Shown here one piece after another: positions 21,607 through 33,889 of a stretch of 64,000 nt of DNA (position 1 is the stretch's first letter; each line of letters begins with the position of its first letter). Source of the DNA: Lytechinus pictus (Eukaryota > Echinodermata > Echinoidea > Temnopleuroida > Toxopneustidae); NCBI RefSeq assembly GCF_037042905.1, contig NC_087249.1, positions 9,544,001 to 9,608,000 on the forward strand, read 5' to 3'. The notes under the pieces were generated by a model. It saw only the letters and a list, made by a program, of their open reading frames with translations, did no database searches and was not told the DNA's origin. The position numbers and the translations under genes are program-made.

Positions 21607-22557
21607 ATATATCCCTATGTAATTGATTTAGGACCCATGAACATGCTCCAGTCAATCGTAAAGTCGTGTGTAATTGTACAAACAGCTTTATGAAATACCA
21701 TCCACTACCTGTTTTCTAAAAATACATATATTTACATGGACTTTAAAGAGTAACAAACAATTTTTTCCTGGGGAAAAAAATAATTAAAAATCTTGACTAA
21801 CTTGTGTGACTAAGCATGCAGCATAATAATAAACACAATAATATACTCAAGGTTAAACAAAACATGCATCTGTATAAAACTATAGAATAGAAATGATAAA
21901 TTTCAGCTTGCTTTAAGGTAATGAAAATTAATATATGATGGAAATTCAACAATGATAATGATAATCACAATAATAATGATGATCATGATAATATTATCAA
22001 TGATAATAATCATAAAGAGGAGAACAAAAAGACAGGGAGATGGAGAAAAAGAGAATTATAAAATTGATTATTTTGTGATGATAATCTTTACTCTTATAAA
22101 TACTACATTTTTTAGTGATTTTGAATCGTCATAATTAATATGAACCTCATCGAGTTCAAGTGTAATCCACACACAATAAGGGATAATCTTTTAATCTCTC
22201 CCTAATTCAGAGGCAACGTTTAGAACGTGAGTTTCACAAATTAATTCTAAAATTTCTTTGAAAGAACTAGTCTCGTGATCAAGGCAATAAAACATGAATA
22301 TAAAATAAATGTATGGTTTTCATAAAACCACATGTTTGCTGTAATATATGTTTGCAAAAGAGGAAGACTTTTGCCACCATACAAATTAGCACCAATATGC
22401 AGTGATCAGTATAATTACAAGCTTAAAGTTAGGCAGTTATCATGAAGCATGCAGGCAAGGTTTATTTTAATGATAACTAAACCTTGATTTAATGCCTTAG
22501 CACAAACATGAGTTTTTACAAGAACTTGATTGGTACATGTGTTTAGAAGTGGTTACA

Positions 22558-22748
22558 CGACAGTTGCTCCGGCGACAATTGCTCCAATGGAAAATCTGCA
22601 CGTTAAATATAAAACCTAACCTCCAAAACTAAATAAACCCTAATTCTTTTCTTTACATTATTCTGAACCAAAAACTCCATTACAATCTTAACTCTAACCC
22701 TATGCCCTCTGAGATATTCATACAAATGTCGCAGGAGCAAATGTCGTA
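22558..22748. repeat. Short inverted-repeat element (GCGACAATTGCTCC family)
   Basis: CGACAGTTGCTCCGGCGAC is loosely inverted as GTCGCAGGAGCAAATGTCGT. A related fragment, GGAGCAATTGTCGCCAGAGC, lies at about 7071 in COPE intron 2. Confidence 0.5.
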
Positions 22749-22754
22749 TCATCT

Positions 22755-24680
22755 TTTGAAGTAGCCCTCTTTCCATTTATGTACAGCATATAGGCTTGTC
22801 TACAAGTTTCACATATCATGCACTGCTTTTATGCAAGTTTGACTACAACGAGTAGTGACAGAAGACAACAAAAACTTACATGTATGATGTATTGAAAAAC
22901 ACATTAAAATTTTTAGTGAAATTCAAAATTTACATTACTTTGCATCATGAATAGAGGTATCTTAATTTTTCCTCTCTCTTCCTATCTCTTCAAATTCATA
23001 TATCTCTATAGCATTTACTGCTGAAAAACAAATGTACGTGTTATTAATTCTGGTCGATTTCACGCTTCTATTTTCTTGTATGTGGTAAAGAATAAACCAA
23101 TGATTGCTTATATATAGCAAAATTCATAAATATACAAAGAATATACTACATAAATGCATAATACAAATGAATACAGAAGACAAGTAGGAAGGCAGTCCAC
23201 AAAAAAACAACTTAAATGAAAGAACCGAGAAGTGATTTGCATAGAAACTACAAGTACCCATCCCTTGAAATAATTACATACAGAAGAATAACTTTGTGAT
23301 TTCAATAACAAATGAACCATGAAAACAGGTCCTCTGTTAACACCATTCAAGCTTGGATAAAGGGACCATCATGTCCTTCCCATACAAAAAGGTACTCAAA
23401 GAGAATATGATTTTGCCTTTACACCAATCTTTCTAAAAGGGGTAGCAAACAGAGGTAAGGAACTCACCATTTTTTCCATTTTGAGATGTGGAACAAAAAG
23501 GATTTTATAGTAATGATAGGTTCTGAATAACTGTAAAGCCTTCAAACCCAAATCAATTTTGCATCAATTGTCTAATATCAAAAGTATTACTTCACTGTAT
23601 CATAATAAAAAAGGTAGGAAAATATTACACATCAATTTTATCAAAATTGCTGTGTTTTTCGATCTCAAGACATTGACATTAGTCTTATTTCAAGACTCCA
23701 TGAAAGCTTATTTCTTTTACTCTGTATGGTGTCTTGCAATGTTGCTTTTTATCCTTTGTAGCTATCAGATATTACAGCAACTAACATTTTTTTATTTTAC
23801 AGAGTAATGCCCATGGATAGAGGATGAATACATACATGTACAAGGTAAAAGAAAATGTGTGATTTTAAATATGATACTCAACATACTAAAATAGTGTGTT
23901 TATAAAACACTATACTACCAAGCATTTGCATTTTAAATGAATGAGTGATTACTGGAATACAAAGGAAATAATAATCGGAAGTATTTGGCTCACAGTTTAA
24001 ATATAAGAAATATACATTGTTTATAAGACATGTAAAATAATAAAATAACTTTTCCCTTATAAAATGAGGGCATACTGGCACTTCAAGTAAAGAGCACATC
24101 TTCGGGCATTTGTGCTGGGTTTTATTTTTTTAGCAAGATGGAAGAAAAAAGCCATTGGCTCAAAATTTATAAAGATTCTGTCAAAAGTAAGACGATTTTC
24201 ATAAACCCCCTCTAATTCAAAGAAGTTTTTTTCTTTTCATTGGGAATGTTAACATACATGTAGATAATACCCAGTAGACCTACATGTACTAAACTATGGT
24301 AGAGAAAAAAAATGTATTGCAAAGATAATAAGGTGTTTGGCACATTTGAAATCAATTATTAATCTCTTCACATGTTATTTCTGTCCAATAAAAAAAAATC
24401 AAATTAACAGGCACCAATTTGCTGACAAACAATTGGGGTTACAAATATTTTGACATTTATCTGTTAAGGATATACATGTATAATCATAATTGCATGCAAA
24501 TATTGTAAAAACTTTAAAGACCCTGACCGGTGTAAAAACAATCATATATCAAAATAAAGGTAATGATTCATACAATACAAATATACCAAAAATATTACAT
24601 ATATATCTCCTTCTAATAGTTAAAAATATAGAATAAAAATCAAAGAAACTGCTCCTCCAAAGTACGCTTCGATTGAGCAC
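22755..24680. other. Intergenic AT-rich sequence
   Basis: No supported gene or repeat boundary. Short frames are rich in Tyr, Phe, Ile and Leu, as expected from AT-rich sequence. Confidence 0.5.
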
Positions 24681-24683
24681 CCC

Positions 24684-25200
24684 CACGTCGCCTGGAAATG
24701 ATGACGTCACGTTGTGTCAGGAGGGTTGTGATTCCATAGGTTTGTGTACAAAAGCATTGGGTATTTTATTCCATTTCCATGTTATGAATCCATTATTTTT
24801 TTCGTTTTCAGATGAAAATGGCACTCAAAATTATTCACTGTTCAAATTTTTGTAAACCTGCAACTATTCACTACCTTTTTTGTGATTTCTTTGTTTGGCT
24901 CTTATTGGGCCTAAATTGCTATGTCAGGAAAAGTTGTTATACATAATCTAAATGCAGATAGAATTGAAATCTGCGCCAAATAAGCAGGAAATAAAATATG
25001 GCAAAAACTAGTTCAAAACTGTAGATTTCATAAATTCAAGCTTGTGGGTAAAAATATATGTGATATCCCTCTGTGATAGAAGTGAAGAGAATGAAATGCG
25101 TTATTTGGAAAGCAAAAAAATCACCCACTTTTTCTGTGTACAAACCTATGGAATCACGACGCTTCTTACACAACGTGACGTCACGGTCTCGAGGCAGGTG
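24684..25200. mobile_element. TIR element with CRE-like palindromes at both ends
   Basis: Terminal inverted repeats of about 60 bp pair CACGTTGTGT, GTGATTCCATAGGTTTGT and the full palindrome TGACGTCA (24702-24709 and 25176-25183). About 515 bp in total. No transposase frame. Confidence 0.72.
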
Positions 25201-25604
25201 AAAAGCACAATAAAGCCTATTTTCTAAGCGGGGTTCGAAGCCCGATAATTGGAATATTCTTAAGCAAAATACTCAGCTGGGAAGCAGTGAAAATGCATAA
25301 AGCATACCTTGCTGTATTTAGTAGCTTATAAGCTTTCGATTGGTATATAATTTATCAATTTCATTTTCGGGTCCGGTCTGGATCTTTAAGATGAGATGGA
25401 TAGCTTCATATTTACTATATAAAAAAAACCCAAACCAAAAAAAATTGCTGTTACAAAAATTACCGGTATGCTACGATTACAAGCACATTTGAATTGCATT
25501 TCAATTATTACAATATACAATGGCATGATAATAACTGATTTTACATTATACATGTTCATGATCAAAGAAGACAATCATTTTGTGAATTTTAATGATGGGA
25601 CAAA

Positions 25605-25728
25605 CCCCTGTAAAACAAAGAGATACAATTGATAATAACAATCAATTGTAACTTTTCATTCATATATTTCTATAGATTTATACTTATAATAGTTAGATTG
25701 GTTGTATCATATCATGTAACAGGGCTCT
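25605..25728. mobile_element. MITE family C-like copy
   Basis: CCCCTGTAAAACAAAGAG at the left and CATGTAACAGGGCTC at the right, with internal GATACAATTG / CAATTGTAAC pairing. It lies just 3' of the DUF1761 gene's last exon. Confidence 0.5.
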
Positions 25729-25773
25729 AGTTACATACCTGAAAACACATGCGGAAGGACAACAAGGGATAAA

Positions 25774-27811
25774 TTAGAATGCTATAACTAATACTGCAAT
25801 GACCATCAAACACGCAGCATCATAGCCGATATTGACGAGGTACGCCGGTAGGCCTACTCCATGGAAAGGGGCGTGGGTAGCTTCGAGCAAGGCAACAATG
25901 ATTGATAAATTGATACTGGCGTAGAATGCTTCCTCTACTGTGACGACTCCCATTCCAGCTCTGTTAAGAAATAAAATGCAAGATTTCATAAAATATATAT
26001 CCACGAAAAGGACAGTATTCTAATTATATGAACATGATGATAAAATTTGTATAATTATTATTTCCTTAAAAGGAGCTTTATTACCAGAAGCATTTGTTTC
26101 TATCTTAGTTTGTGGCAAGGACATCTTTCACTATGACCAGTCCACATGTTCTTCCTTTGTTTTCATATTGGTGGAGAGAGAGGGGGGGGGGTCCTCTAAA
26201 GAGTATATATATCCTCATCTTAAAACAACGACTCGGGTCATTTAACTTATGACTGCTCAATACCAGTCATAAATAAATTGACACATTAGGCAAATTAAAT
26301 GTCTGATGAAGCACACAGATGCAACCAAACGATTGATTTGGATCCATTTTGTCATCTTAAAATTCTTCTCAGAACTTTTTCAAAAGTCACTAATTTTATA
26401 AATAAGACCTTCTAATTGTCAACTCTTCATCTACATTACCTTAAAAATCCATCTAGAAAGTATGCCGTGATTGCTTTAGAGAACGTAGCAACCAGGTAGG
26501 GTAGATTCCCTGTCTTCTGTAACTCTTCTTTCTTTCTGCCGCATGAATTCAACCACATCCTTCCAATGGGGTTCGGTCCATACCATATGAAGCCGATCAC
26601 CTGAAAAATGGAGGAAAGTATTCAGTTTTAATCGAAGGCAGTGCAACCATGGGGCAGGGGGACAACTAGTCTGCCACACAGACTCATATCTGACACTTTA
26701 ATCAATAACAGGTCTAGAGTGAAGACTAGACCCCAAAGGCTCTACAGACTACAGTACATAGTGAATCTAGTCTCACTACTTCAGACCCTGCATTATGCAC
26801 TATGCGAATACTAAGGGTCTGTGCCTGCAGACTAGGGAACTAGCCTATAATCTAGGCAGAGGTTGCAGCTTTTGTCTTTGCCTTTACACGAGCCTGATGC
26901 TCTTACGCGAAACGTCAGCAATACATCTGATGCAGAAGACTACAGACCATGGCTGTGAAGCAGCTTGGTACCTCATAATTCTACATACTCTGGTGTTGCG
27001 TTACTTTTTTTTTGGTATTGACGAGGATTTGGTGCAGGTTTTTCATAATGAAAAACTGCCAATACACACTTGTCGCAGCCATGGTTCTAAGTCTTCTGCA
27101 TCAGATGTATTGCTGAGTTTTCGCGTAACTGCATCAGACTCATATATATCAAAGTTAAAGACAAACGCTGCATAAATAGCCTGGATTATAGGCTAGCTGC
27201 AAGGAAACAACCAGCCCCCAAGTTTGTGATACATCAAAAAGTGATAAAATGGAGAACAGGAAAAAAGAAACACAGGATGAAAGAACAATTCTGAAAATAA
27301 TCCTGGTAGATTTCATGGGCTGATCTACCAAATATGATTTTTTTAATCAATCTGGTGTTTATGGTCCTAGTCTGACAATAATTGGTAAAAGATAAAATTG
27401 CGGAAAATTTGCTTAGACTACACTCCTATTTTTAAATACTAAACATTATTATGGTATTTTATCTATAATTTCCAGACAATTTGTAACCATTTGAGTTTCA
27501 AGGGTGATGATCAATTGATAAGCTTTCTATATAAAATTTGCATCATATTAGCCTTAGGCTACTCAGAGTTAAAGCATAGATATACAGGTAAATCATGATT
27601 TTTATAAACTGCAGTTCAGAATACAGGCCACCATCATTTTCAAATGATCCTCGGCGAGACTGGGAGTTTCATTTTTTGCTCCAAGCCTCGATGAGTCAAT
27701 AATGAAATTAATATTGAAGAGAATTTCAAAAGATCATTTGAACAAGACAAAATTATTGAATATAAATACCTGACAGGCAATGGTAGATATTATGACTCCA
27801 AGGATGCCCAT
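25774..27811 (-). CDS. DUF1761-family small membrane protein, 3 coding exons
   Basis: Exons in transcript order: 27811-27770, 26600-26440 and 25960-25774, all with GT-AG introns and joining phases. The product has 129 residues. The N-terminus MGILGVIISTIACQ leads into the family signature VIGFIWYGPNPIGRMWLNSC. Further hydrophobic stretches are at about residues 54-68, 76-95 and 110-128, so three or four membrane segments are likely. DUF1761 (Pfam) proteins are small integral membrane proteins of unknown biochemical role; length and layout fit the family. An AG acceptor directly precedes the ATG (exon edge at 27812), so an untranslated first exon must lie further upstream on the - strand. Intron 1 holds a foldback element at 26840-27196. 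I rely on remembered family pattern; a profile search would settle it. Confidence 0.85.
26840..27196. mobile_element. Foldback element in the DUF1761 gene intron
   Basis: Imperfect inverted arms of about 125 bp (26840-26965 and 27070-27196) share CTAGCCTATAAT, TACGCGAAA, GTCAGCAATACATCTGATGC-like sequence and ACCATGGCTG. The loop is about 105 bp. A 126-codon + strand frame across it is not a gene. Confidence 0.7.
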
Positions 27812-27951
27812 TCTGAATTACTCTCTAGTTTACAGTATATTACACAGACCTTGTAAAAAGTAGGAAATATACAGAAGAATAATGTCTGTATTACACAAAT
27901 TATATACAACTGATACTCTACTTTATATACAAGCAGTTATGTATTAAAATA

Positions 27952-28079
27952 ACTAGGTCCAACATACTTTCTAAGTTATGCTGTCATTTAAAAAACTAAA
28001 CCTTTGGTTAAGATTTGGTGTTGACGCCGCCGTCGGAACAGCGGCGCCTATAGTCTCACTCTGCTTCGCAGGTGAGACA
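27952..28079 (-). mobile_element. 5' fragment of the CACCTGCA-ended tandem element
   Basis: Read on the - strand it begins GTCTCACCTGCGAAGCAGAG and continues through GGCGCCGCTG and CAACACCAAATCTTAACC, matching 10534-10740. Only the first 130 bp are present, without the long GGC run or the DR1 units. It lies upstream of DUF1761 coding exon 1. Confidence 0.75.
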
Positions 28080-28085
28080 AAAAGT

Positions 28086-29280
28086 AGTTTATCTTTTTTT
28101 TTAAATTAGCCAGAGCTTCCAAGTAAACACATCAACAACAATTTTGAATACTAAACAAGAGTGATCTTACAGGTCCTCAGTCATACACTGTATAGACAAG
28201 AAAAAGTAAGAATGATAAGAGAATAAATACATATCTATGTAGACCATGTTTTTGGTTCACAGAATCACTTTGAAAGCTTACAAATACTGTCTTTAAATAT
28301 TGTACCTATTCATATACACACTACCTGCAAATTAAAAAGTCTAAAGTGAAAGGTAAGAACATGAATATATGTCAAAATCTTAGTCAATAATATAAATATA
28401 TACATTAATGCACTTACATTTAAGAAGGCTAGTACTACTGTACTGTAGAATTAACAAGACTTAACCAGAATGCTTGTAATTTTTGTGCATAAGCACTATT
28501 TAAGGGATCTCGAACTTCAGAAATATTCTTCAGATATTTCTAAAGTGATCTGTAAATATGGACTAGCGTCACTAACTCTTTCATAAATGGTCCTTGTGCA
28601 AATATTTGTCAACGTTATTTAGCTGACCTAGATAGGATACACCTGCTATTTAACAAAATGAAACTTCTTTCAAGAAGTTTTCAGACAAAAGAAAAGCATA
28701 ATTTCAGGAAAGAAAAGAGAGAGAGAAAAACATTATATAGAGGTCATTTTTTAAATATACACTTCAGTGAATATAAACAATTAGTGATTATCATTATAAT
28801 CACGGAATACTTCCTGCAGAGTAGAAAAAGGACAGACTTTTGAATATGATGAATTATTACTACCAAGATTATTATCGTAACCCAATTTCTCTGAATGATA
28901 TCATATTTCTCTCTATTCATATCAAAGCATGTATACATACATGTACATGTACCTGACCTGTACATTTGATTATTATTTAGAATGGACAGTCTAGCAATGT
29001 AATTTAACGAACACCTCCCTTTTTTATTACAGAGAGTGTATTGTACAGAGGTGCGTGTATTGTTTTTAATTAAAAGTTTTTGCTTGACTTTTGAAATAAC
29101 TGTAATTCTTCTCGCATAAACAAAGGAATATGAAAATGACATGAACTTTAAAAAATAGCATTAATGCGACTTGTTAGGATTCAATGAAAAGCATCATGAT
29201 CATATTTCTACACAAGGTGGTTCATGAACCACAAGTCTCGCCTGATTTTGTGATAAATAACATTAATGCATTATGATCTT
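28086..29280. other. Non-coding AT-rich sequence
   Basis: Probably 5' intron of the DUF1761 gene. No coding signal or repeat structure found. Confidence 0.4.
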
Positions 29281-30045
29281 TTGACCCCTAGAGCTTATCA
29301 TCCTCAAGAACACATGTGCAGTATTACCCAATATCATTTGTAACGAGTATATGAACACAACTGATGCAGATATAAAGAAATGAGAGCAAGTTGAACAAAA
29401 ACTTGAAAAAGGATACATGACCTCATATCATTTTACCTTTTACCCTTAGATGACCTTTGACACCATCATCCTCTTCAACACAAATGTAGTATTACCCAAG
29501 GATCATTTGTAACAAGTGTTGACATAACTGATGCAGAAATAAAGAAAAAAGAGCAATTTGAACAAAAACTTGACATTTTGACCCCTAGATGACCTTTGAC
29601 CCCATCATCCTCAACAACACACATATGGTATTACCCAATGATCATATGTACCAAGTACATATATATGAACATACCGGTACATATATTTGATGCAGAAATA
29701 AAGAAATAAGACCAATTGAACAAAAACTTGACATTTTGACCCCTAGATGACCTTTGACCCCACCTTCATCAACAACACACATGTGGTATTACCCAATGAT
29801 CATTTTAGGCAAGTGTGATCAAAATAGATACAGAAATAAAGAAATGAGAGCAAGTTGAACAAAAACTTCAAAATACGTAGGAAGAACATGACCTCATATC
29901 ATTTGACCTTTGACCCCATCATTCTCATAAGGTCACATGCGGGTATTACCAAAGGACCATAATTATGTACCATGTATGACCATAATTGATGCAAAAATAA
30001 AGAAATGAGAGCATGTTGAACAAAAACTTTAACATTTTCAAACAG
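29281..30045. repeat. Tandem array, units of about 140-160 bp, with DR1-like sites
   Basis: About five diverged units repeat GATGACCTTTGACCCCATCAT, GGTATTACCCAATGATCAT, GATGCAGAAATAAAGAAATG and GAACAAAAACTTGA. TGACCTTTGACCC (complement of a DR1 nuclear-receptor site) is at 29590-29602, 29748-29760 and 29904-29916, with a variant at 29451-29463. The sequence differs from the 10534 element apart from these words. Confidence 0.75.
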
Positions 30046-31266
30046 ATCAACAGGAAAAGCAATATTACTAGATCTAGTTCTCTACCAAACATCGTTAAGG
30101 TGAGACATTGAATAAAAATATATCAGGAGAAATCATTGTGCTACATCATTAGCTCTCTCATTTCCAAATCACTGCATTGTGTATACATATTTATATGTAA
30201 AGTTTGTAAGATAAAAACAAAACTTATACTACTCATGAATTTTAGAACAATCCTATCTTATATATTTCAGTGTTACAAAAATAAACATTCTCTTTATTCA
30301 GATCAACTCTGGAGCACTTGCACTTGAAGGTTAAGATTGAAAAGAAGAGAGAAATAGTTGTTTACTTAATGTGATTAATGTGTTTATTCACATAACAAAT
30401 TAATTTTATATTTTGAAACTGACAGGAAAAGAAGATTGTGAGAGAAATGTCTCTTGACCTGCACAATCAATTAGGCTAGCTTCTTGTTCTGTAGTTTTAT
30501 TTTTTAACAATGTACACTACATGTAGATAGAAGCCAAAATGCCTGTTAACAAATAGTTGCTCCTCAAAGTTCAACTTTTAATTAATTTACTCAGTCATAA
30601 TAATAATCTAAAAAAAAGATAATATAATCCCACACCCTCCCATAAAATGATTAGACTAGTATAAAATCTTATCATTATGATACTATTTCTAAATTAAAAT
30701 ATAGGCATAAGGTAATAATGATAGTAAAGGGATGGGCTAAAATACAAGGAAATTAGTCATTATACTATTAAAGACAAAGTTCATCCCTGATCATTAGTAA
30801 TTATAGTAGACCCCAACAGTTACCTTATCAAAGTAATCTTTCCCCTAAATTTTTAGTATGGCACGCTGCCCGAAGTCTGCGCAGTGCCCCTATTCTGCAC
30901 AAACATCTGAACAATCCTGATGATAAAAGAAGACACAGCGACCACAAACTTAAACATTAACACCTGCAATACATAAACAGATTCATTTACGATCCAAGCA
31001 AAAAAAACATTGAATTTTAATTCAGGCTTTTCTAGACAGCTGGCAGCCGTCCGTTTCGAGGAGTTTTAAAACATCTTTAATTTCTCCTCGTACACAGACG
31101 GCTCGCTATCATGCAGCCACTATTTAACAATGCAAAATCCCCCCGACGGGGCTCATCAATTTTTTTCTTTAACTGTACCAAAATAAAGATTATTATTCCG
31201 ATTTGGTCTGAAATGCAACAAAACGGGGAAAAACAAACTTAAAAAGGGGAAAAAACAGTGACTTAC

Positions 31267-31300
31267 TTCGCCTGTCGCGCAACTTCACTTCCCTCTTTTA
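31267..31300 (-). other. Candidate untranslated first exon of the DUF1761 gene
   Basis: On the - strand a CpG-bearing segment reading GAAGTTGCGCGACAGGCGAA is followed by a consensus donor GTAAGT (31266-31261), with a TATA-like GATAAAAG just upstream. It would splice to the acceptor at 27813-27814. This is inference only. Confidence 0.3.
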
Positions 31301-31308
31301 TCCAAACT

Positions 31309-31879
31309 TAAAGGACAAGTCTACCCCAACAAAAAGCAGATTTGAAAAGAAAGAGAAAAATCAAACAAGCATAACACTGAAAATTTCATCAAAATCGGAT
31401 GTAAAATAAGAAATTTATAGTTTCGCTTAATTTCACAATACAGTTATATGCACACCCTGTTCGGTATGCAAATGAGGGAACTGATGACATCACCCACTCA
31501 CTATTTCTTTTGGATTTTATTATATGAAATATTTTGATTTTCTCATCACTGTCATGTGAAACAAAGTTTAATTCCTCCCTGAACACATGGAATTCCATTT
31601 TACCATTTTGTGGTTCAAGCAAGGGGGTCCTAAAATTGAAATATTGTATAATTCAAACAATAAAAACAAAAGAAATAGTGAGTGAGTGATATCATCGACT
31701 CTCTCATTTGCATATCACTGAGTTGAACATATAACTATTTTGTGAAAAATAAGCGGAACTTTAAAATGTCATAATTTTCTTATTTTACATCCGATTTTGA
31801 TGAAGTTTTCAGCGGTATTCATGTTTGATTTTTCTCTATTTATTTAAATCAACTTTTTTCTGGGGTGGACTTGACCTTT
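31309..31879. mobile_element. Full copy of the AAGGACAAGTCCACCCC family
   Basis: The left end is TTAAAGGACAAGTCTACCCC and the inverted right end is GGGGTGGACTTGACCTT. Subterminal blocks ATCAAAATCGGATGTAAAATA and its complement also pair, so the element is largely a long hairpin. About 570 bp. Confidence 0.8.
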
Positions 31880-31929
31880 CAATACATAAACATTATATGG
31901 TTGAGTCCCCTGTACAGATCGAGCTACAA

Positions 31930-32012
31930 CTTCGGTCTCTGTATTTGGTGAGTGGAGCCAACGGAGTTCAGCAGAACAACCAACATAACAGAGACCGAAG
32001 CTTTTGGTCTAA
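31930..32012. repeat. Small hairpin repeat shared with 36434-36511
   Basis: CTTCGGTCTCTGT is inverted as ACAGAGACCGAAG (ending 32000) around GTGAGTGGAGCCAACGGAGT, followed by CTTTTGGTCTA. A close relative forms the right end of the 840 bp insertion at 35672-36511. Confidence 0.6.
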
Positions 32013-32290
32013 CTTAAGGCTTTTCATGATTGTAAATTAGGCCTAGTGGCCTCATAGACATAGTGATCATGGTGATAGTCAAATCAAAAAGAAGCCTGAA
32101 TAAATTATATAATTTTTGATGAAAGTCTGAAGACACAAGCAGCATCTATGTCTTATTAATACAAGAGTCTAGACGATGAAGGCCTATATGAGGCCCATGC
32201 AGTCCCTTTCTCCCCTGTGTCTGTGACCTGTCTCACTTTGTATGGCAGTGAGTAAAAACATCAAATCATCAAAAATGTGAGTTAAATGTG

Positions 32291-32922
32291 GTATGGTTGG
32301 AACGACCCCTTATCGACCACCTAATCTTCTAAGCATCGTATCTGCGAAAATATTCATAAATTTTACCAAGTTTTCGTCTCATTTGTGCAGAAAATTGAGC
32401 AAATCAGATTCCCATGTTTCGCTCGGCGACTCCGATTCAATCCGTGTACATTGTATATATCAACGAACAACGAATACGACGATTTTACATTTGCTCATTT
32501 GCACCCGTCTTATGAAACCGACCACCCGCAGTACATTAAGTTTACGGCCGATTCTTGTCGCGGTGGCAAAATATTTTTACTCTTCCAAATCAGTTCTATG
32601 ATGTCAACATGCTAAATGATCGTCTCACTACTTCCACTGCGAGCTCCGGCACATGATTCGACGATTTGTTCTAGAGCCGTTTCCTATCGGATTTCTTAGT
32701 TTTTCAGCAGGGTTTGGGTCTGGTCAATACAATTTTGATTAATTCTACTAAATTTTTACTTTTTGTTGCTTCTTTTTTTTTCTCGTAAAATCGATTCTTA
32801 CCGTTTCTATGGACACTGCGCCTACTCTCCCGCGCGGATCGTTTGTAATACGCAATAATTTTAACGCGCGCAAAGTGGTCGATTTCAAATGAGGTGGTCG
32901 ATATGTGGTAGTCTCACCATAC
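32291..32922. mobile_element. TIR element, about 630 bp
   Basis: GTATGGTTGGAACGACC...ATCGACCACCT at the left is imperfectly inverted as AGGTGGTCGAT...GTCTCACCATAC at the right (about 34 bp). The interior is moderately CpG-rich. Frames inside show no recognised product. Confidence 0.6.
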
Positions 32923-33299
32923 TAACCGATTCTATAGCATTTTGACGTCAATCTTATACAAATATTTCACTTTTTAAGCTTGAGTTTTTGTTTAAATCTC
33001 CACAAAACTTTGGTCCGCGAAGTTAGGTCACACTTTTTCAGAACAGTTTTCCAGCACAACGCGCATTCGCCGATCGGAATAGAATTTTGAGATCGCGATA
33101 CCGGCGAAACCCCTTGAGGCTTGACCTACTTTACATTTTCGTCCATGATTTTATAGTTTACGATCTTGCCGTTAAAACTTAATGTGGTAACTATTTCTTG
33201 AATTGATTTTGTATAAATTATGAATATTTTGTTAACAAATTTAAGCCTGGTGAATATTTTTGATAAGTCTGCGAAGTTTGGACACCCCATCATACATCC

Positions 33300-33530
33300 A
33301 TGACATCTGCTAATTCTCTTTCTCCGCCGTCACAGCGGGCCAGACCGCTGCTCCTGGGGCTCTGGACCGTCAACCGAGCCGGCCGAGGTGGATGGATCAA
33401 GCTTGGCCACTTGTCTCGACTTGGGCAACATCGCATGACATGCCTACGGCTACAGGTAGCCGAGCTTGATCAATTTCCACGGGAGCGGGCCGGGGCGGTG
33501 TATCGGACATTTCGATAGGTCCTGCAGCGT
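33300..33530. other. GC-rich segment of unknown nature
   Basis: An isolated GC-rich patch of about 230 bp in AT-rich surroundings, with CGGGCC, CCGGCCG and GCCGAG words and a hairpin (GGATCAAGCTTGGC against GCCGAGCTTGATCA). It is open on both strands for 70-odd and 37 codons without recognisable protein. It could be a transposon remnant or an unmethylated regulatory island. Confidence 0.35.
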
Positions 33531-33738
33531 ATCTATCACACTGCTTTTATCTGATCAGTTTCATTTATGATCAACGAGTCGATTCACCAATTTAACTACA
33601 ACACATCAGAAAGAACATTTGCACTATCAACAAAACTAAGAAACAATAATGTTTATATACCAATACTTAATAACGGCAGAAACTAATATTTAGCCTAATT
33701 TGTCTTACCCTTCCAGGAGATATCATTCATCAAAACAT

Positions 33739-33869
33739 ATCCCACAATGCAATGCATCTATGTGAAAGCGCGCCACCTATTTTATCACATGCTTGCTGCT
33801 TTTTCATGGCTGCCTTGTCTCTGTGTGAAATCCCAATTGGACATCAAAAACTGTCTTGCAAATTTGGTT
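33739..33869 (+). promoter_or_regulatory. Candidate promoter and first exon of the zinc-finger gene
   Basis: ATCCCACAATGCAATGC (33739-33755) resembles the ZNF143/Staf site of metazoan promoters. TCATGGCTGCC nearby resembles a YY1 site. A GTGAGT donor follows at 33870. It would splice to the acceptor at 37571-37572 just before the zinc-finger ATG. Inference from motifs only. Confidence 0.3.
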
Positions 33870-33889
33870 GTGAGTATGATAAGGTCATT

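Noticed and set aside
26795..27175. 126-codon + strand gene
   Set aside because: It spans both arms and the loop of the foldback element and has no codon bias or family match.
32293..32615. Two overlapping + strand frames of 102 and 76 codons
   Set aside because: They lie inside a TIR element, overlap in different frames, and resemble nothing.
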